Assembly (NCBI GenBank): GCA_024280135.1
Contig: JAJRQS010000360.1
Location: forward strand, 1-16,810
Source of the DNA: Bacteroidota bacterium
GTDB lineage: Bacteria > Bacteroidota > Bacteroidia > Chitinophagales > Saprospiraceae
Length of the DNA: 16,810 bases
Direction of reading: 5' to 3'
Below, piece after piece: positions 14,673 through 16,810 of this stretch (the stretch's first letter is position 1; every line of letters starts with the position of its first letter). Under the pieces are notes generated by a model. That model saw only the letters and a program-made list of their open reading frames with translations, made no database searches and was not told the DNA's origin. A program made the position numbers and the translations under genes.

Positions 14673-16307
14673 TTATTGCTCAGGATAAATGGCAATTAAA
14701 TATCGTTTTGTAATGTTTTCTTTACGATGCGCTGGGTTCAAAAACGATTGTGTTAGTTTTCCTACACGAAAATCATCATAAGTTTTCATCTTGACAAAGT
14801 GAATACCTGCTTTTTTTAGCGCAAGTAAACCCGACTTATCTGTGTACAAAAAATTATCATTTTGCGTAAGCTCACGTACTGTCTTTCTGATAGGGAAAAA
14901 ACTTCTTCCATAAAAGTCCAATGCGTCCATGTGTATCCTGAAACAGGCGATATGTTCCCGTTCCTTTGGATTGTCTTTTAACCAGTGTCCAAGTTGTGAG
15001 GTACTTTGGTACTTCAATAATTTGGGGTAGGCATGTCCATTTAAAACGAAATTTAAACCTAGTGCAGTTAACGTGCTTACAAATACCAGTACTTGCATTT
15101 TGGGGAGTTTCTTTAAACTCCATAATAACAAACCCAAGGTCATTAAAGCAATTATACCCATGACAATATTTGTTGGGGTAAATATATAAAATAAAAGTAT
15201 AAATGCGAGTATCCATAGTAAGAAAAGCAGGACTAATTGGCCATTTAAGTTTGTTTTATAGCTCTTTACTGAAATTTTAGCCAAATATGCCCCGATCATC
15301 ATGCTCGCAAAGGGTATCACAACAAATAAGTGACGGATACTATGCGTATATGGGAATAAGACAATAATGGGCAAGATAAAGCCTGTTAGACTTATGTATT
15401 CAGGATATCTATTCCTATTTCGAAAAAAACGAATGCGATGAATTAGTGCTGAGATTAGTACAATTGTCCATGGGAAAAATGCTGCGAATGCTGCAACTAT
15501 ATAGTAAAGGAGATTTGATTCTTTTAGCTCAAAAAAATCATCAGTTAAACCGAAATTTGATTCCCAAAAAAAAGAAACGCCACTAATTCCTTTTGGGCCA
15601 TCCATAAGTATTTCAGACTGCTTATCAAACTGTTCATATAGTCCATAAAGCATCGGAAGTAGTAAGAGCACAATAATTCCAATGCCTATCAACCACTGCC
15701 ATTTGAAAATTGTTTTCCATTGCTTGCGCAAAAGCAGATCACTACCAATTATTAATACGGGTACCAATATACCAATCGGACCTTTTGTTAACAGGGCTAG
15801 CGCTATTCCTACAGAACCTAGGAAAAGATTGTTAAAATGTTGGTTATCAATGTATTCTGTAATTTGCCAGATGGAAAAAATCACTATTCCAACGAGGAAG
15901 GATTCTGCATGAACATCAAATGAAAGTAAAAATAATGCTTGTGTACTACCGATTATGATGGAAGCCATTCTGCCAGCTCTTTGACCATGAAATTTTTTAG
16001 TTAGCTTATAAGTAGCGTACATTGTCAAAATGGTGAATAGAAATGCAGGTAACTTAAAAGCAAAATTTGAAATTCCGAATAGCTTAAAGCTAATCGCTGA
16101 AAACCAAAATAATAGAGGTGGATTGCCTATGTATGGGGCGTGCCGATGTTGTATTTGTAGCCAATGCCCATCTTGCACCATTTCCATTGCAATAGACGCA
16201 TATTGACTGGCTCCATTATCTAAAACATCCACAAATAAGCCCATAAAATGAACTGAAAGGATTGCGAAAACTAGATAACGATGAATGGTGCGTTCATCCA
16301 ATTGCAT
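14673..16307 (-). CDS. Glycosyltransferase family 39 / ArnT-like membrane protein
   Basis: The 544-residue polytopic inner-membrane protein is of the PMT_2/GT-C type. The first membrane helix covers about residues 9-28, followed by the periplasmic catalytic loop: D30, QYASIAMEMVQDGHWL (35-50) and YIGNPPLLFWFSAISFKLFG (59-78). About ten further hydrophobic segments follow (for example 82-97, 112-130, 163-190 and 204-224), then a soluble C-terminal domain of about 100 residues containing LGHWLKDN and DALDFYGRSFFPIR. The family transfers sugars from polyprenyl-phosphate donors to lipid A, proteins or glycans on the periplasmic side. The usual Lys of the (D)KPPL motif is Asn here (N62), which may alter or reduce activity. 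It is transcribed ahead of fadD, whose start is 56 bases further on. Acceptor and donor cannot be deduced. Confidence 0.86.
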   Translation of the reverse strand: MQLDERTIHRYLVFAILSVHFMGLFVDVLDNGASQYASIAMEMVQDGHWLQIQHRHAPYIGNPPLLFWFSAISFKLFGISNFAFKLPAFLFTILTMYATYKLTKKFHGQRAGRMASIIIGSTQALFLLSFDVHAESFLVGIVIFSIWQITEYIDNQHFNNLFLGSVGIALALLTKGPIGILVPVLIIGSDLLLRKQWKTIFKWQWLIGIGIIVLLLLPMLYGLYEQFDKQSEILMDGPKGISGVSFFWESNFGLTDDFFELKESNLLYYIVAAFAAFFPWTIVLISALIHRIRFFRNRNRYPEYISLTGFILPIIVLFPYTHSIRHLFVVIPFASMMIGAYLAKISVKSYKTNLNGQLVLLFLLWILAFILLFYIFTPTNIVMGIIALMTLGLLLWSLKKLPKMQVLVFVSTLTALGLNFVLNGHAYPKLLKYQSTSQLGHWLKDNPKEREHIACFRIHMDALDFYGRSFFPIRKTVRELTQNDNFLYTDKSGLLALKKAGIHFVKMKTYDDFRVGKLTQSFLNPAHRKENITKRYLIAIYPEQ

Positions 16308-16334
16308 TGGTTATGGATTTGTAGGCGTAATGTA

Positions 16335-16365
16335 GAAAGAATTTTTGAATTGGGTCAATTCTTTC
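16335..16365. repeat. Nested, mutually exclusive inverted repeats
   Basis: The outer pair is GAAAGAATT (16335-16343) with AATTCTTTC (16357-16365). The inner pair is GAATTG (16347-16352) with CAATTC (16356-16361). Both use bases 16357-16361, so only one hairpin can form at a time. They lie in the 103-base spacer between the DUF4175-like gene and the glycosyltransferase gene. No T run follows on either strand. Confidence 0.35.
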
Positions 16366-16410
16366 CCGGAAAGTAGGATGTTTTATGTAGAGTCAAGTAG
16401 AGCGGACCCA

Positions 16411-16809
16411 TCATTCCACTTTTAATTCATTAATGTACTCTTCCACTAATGTCTTGTAATAAGGGCGAAGGGCAGGGGAGACCGTTTTGAAAGATTCCAC
16501 TTCAGCTTTTCTTTTTTTGATATATTCTGCAAGCGAAGGCGGGATGGTGTGTTTGACTTGTTGGGCAGACTTAGATTTTCGTTTCTCATCTTTTTTTCGT
16601 TTTCTTTCGGCCTTTTCAGCTTCTAGTAGGCGAGTTAAGATGTCAGCTTGTCTTTTTAATAATTCTCCGTCTAATTGTTTGTTGACTAGTTTAGTTTCTA
16701 CTTCATCCATTTTTTTGATGAGTTCTTGTAGTCCTTTGTCCCCTTTTCCTTGACCTTCTTTATCTTGTTCGAGCTTGCGCAAAGCCTCCCTAAGAGCTGC
16801 TTGTTTTGC
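16411..16809 (-). CDS. C-terminal end of a DUF4175-like coiled-coil protein (5' end off window)
   Basis: The frame is open to the window edge, giving 132 visible residues. No start codon is expected here, and the TTG at 16782 is an internal Leu. The visible part begins with AKQAALREALRKLEQ, followed by a Gly/Lys-rich linker (QGKGDKG), then a long charged helix (LIKKMDEVETKLVNK, ILTRLLEAEKAERKRK) with basic KRKSK patches, and ends with IPPSLAEYIKKRKAEVESF and LRPYYKTLVEEYINEL. These match my memory of the C-terminus of large Bacteroidetes DUF4175-type proteins (over 1000 residues, N-terminal membrane helices, long coiled coil). Their function is not established. The assignment rests on pattern recognition of this tail only. 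The glycosyltransferase gene starts 103 bases further on in the same direction. Confidence 0.6.
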   Translation of the reverse strand, partial: AKQAALREALRKLEQDKEGQGKGDKGLQELIKKMDEVETKLVNKQLDGELLKRQADILTRLLEAEKAERKRKKDEKRKSKSAQQVKHTIPPSLAEYIKKRKAEVESFKTVSPALRPYYKTLVEEYINELKVE

Positions 16810-16810
16810 G

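Overview
The window looks like a chromosomal segment of a Bacteroidetes (Bacteroidota) bacterium, possibly near the Saprospiraceae or related sphingobacterial lines. The reasons are low GC, the absence of clear Shine-Dalgarno sequences, promoters matching the Bacteroidetes consensus TTTG-N19/20-TAnnTTTG, a secreted protein with a type IX secretion C-terminal sorting domain, and gene families typical of that phylum. The content is mostly housekeeping. I see no phage, insertion sequence, CRISPR array, tRNA, rRNA or defence system.

Layout, plus strand (1-7862): the 3' part of an endonuclease/exonuclease/phosphatase-family gene; a compact PIF1-like helicase with a GTG start; a T9SS-exported protein made of nine 24-residue repeats, with its own promoter overlapping the helicase stop codon; RNase D; an orphan double-ATPase ABC protein; a 244-base spacer holding a phased heptamer array; an SPFH/stomatin-like membrane protein; an intrinsic terminator; and thymidylate synthase (thyA). 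The repeat protein, rnd and the ABC gene are 16-19 bases apart and probably form one transcript.

Layout, minus strand (7894-16810, read right to left): the C-terminal end of a large coiled-coil-rich membrane protein (DUF4175-like) cut by the window edge; a GT39/ArnT-like glycosyltransferase; a 17-base perfect palindrome in front of a long-chain acyl-CoA ligase (fadD); a class I methyltransferase; then a second transcription unit, with a good promoter, carrying polyphosphate kinase ppk1 and a pair of bacterial-PH-domain membrane proteins (YdbS-like and YdbT-like).

The most useful observations concern gene integrity. ppk1 is split into two overlapping frames, and the YdbS-like gene right behind it has lost the frame of its first 30 codons. 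In both cases the frame is restored by one extra base in a 5-base homopolymer. The true YdbS start (9891) forms an ATGA overlap with the ppk1 stop, so what looks like a 120-base gap is really the start of a gene. Two such lesions within 1.4 kb suggest homopolymer undercalling in the assembly or recent decay of this operon. Several starts have been moved from the longest possible ORF to positions consistent with signal peptides, promoters and family N-termini. I found no convincing undescribed system.
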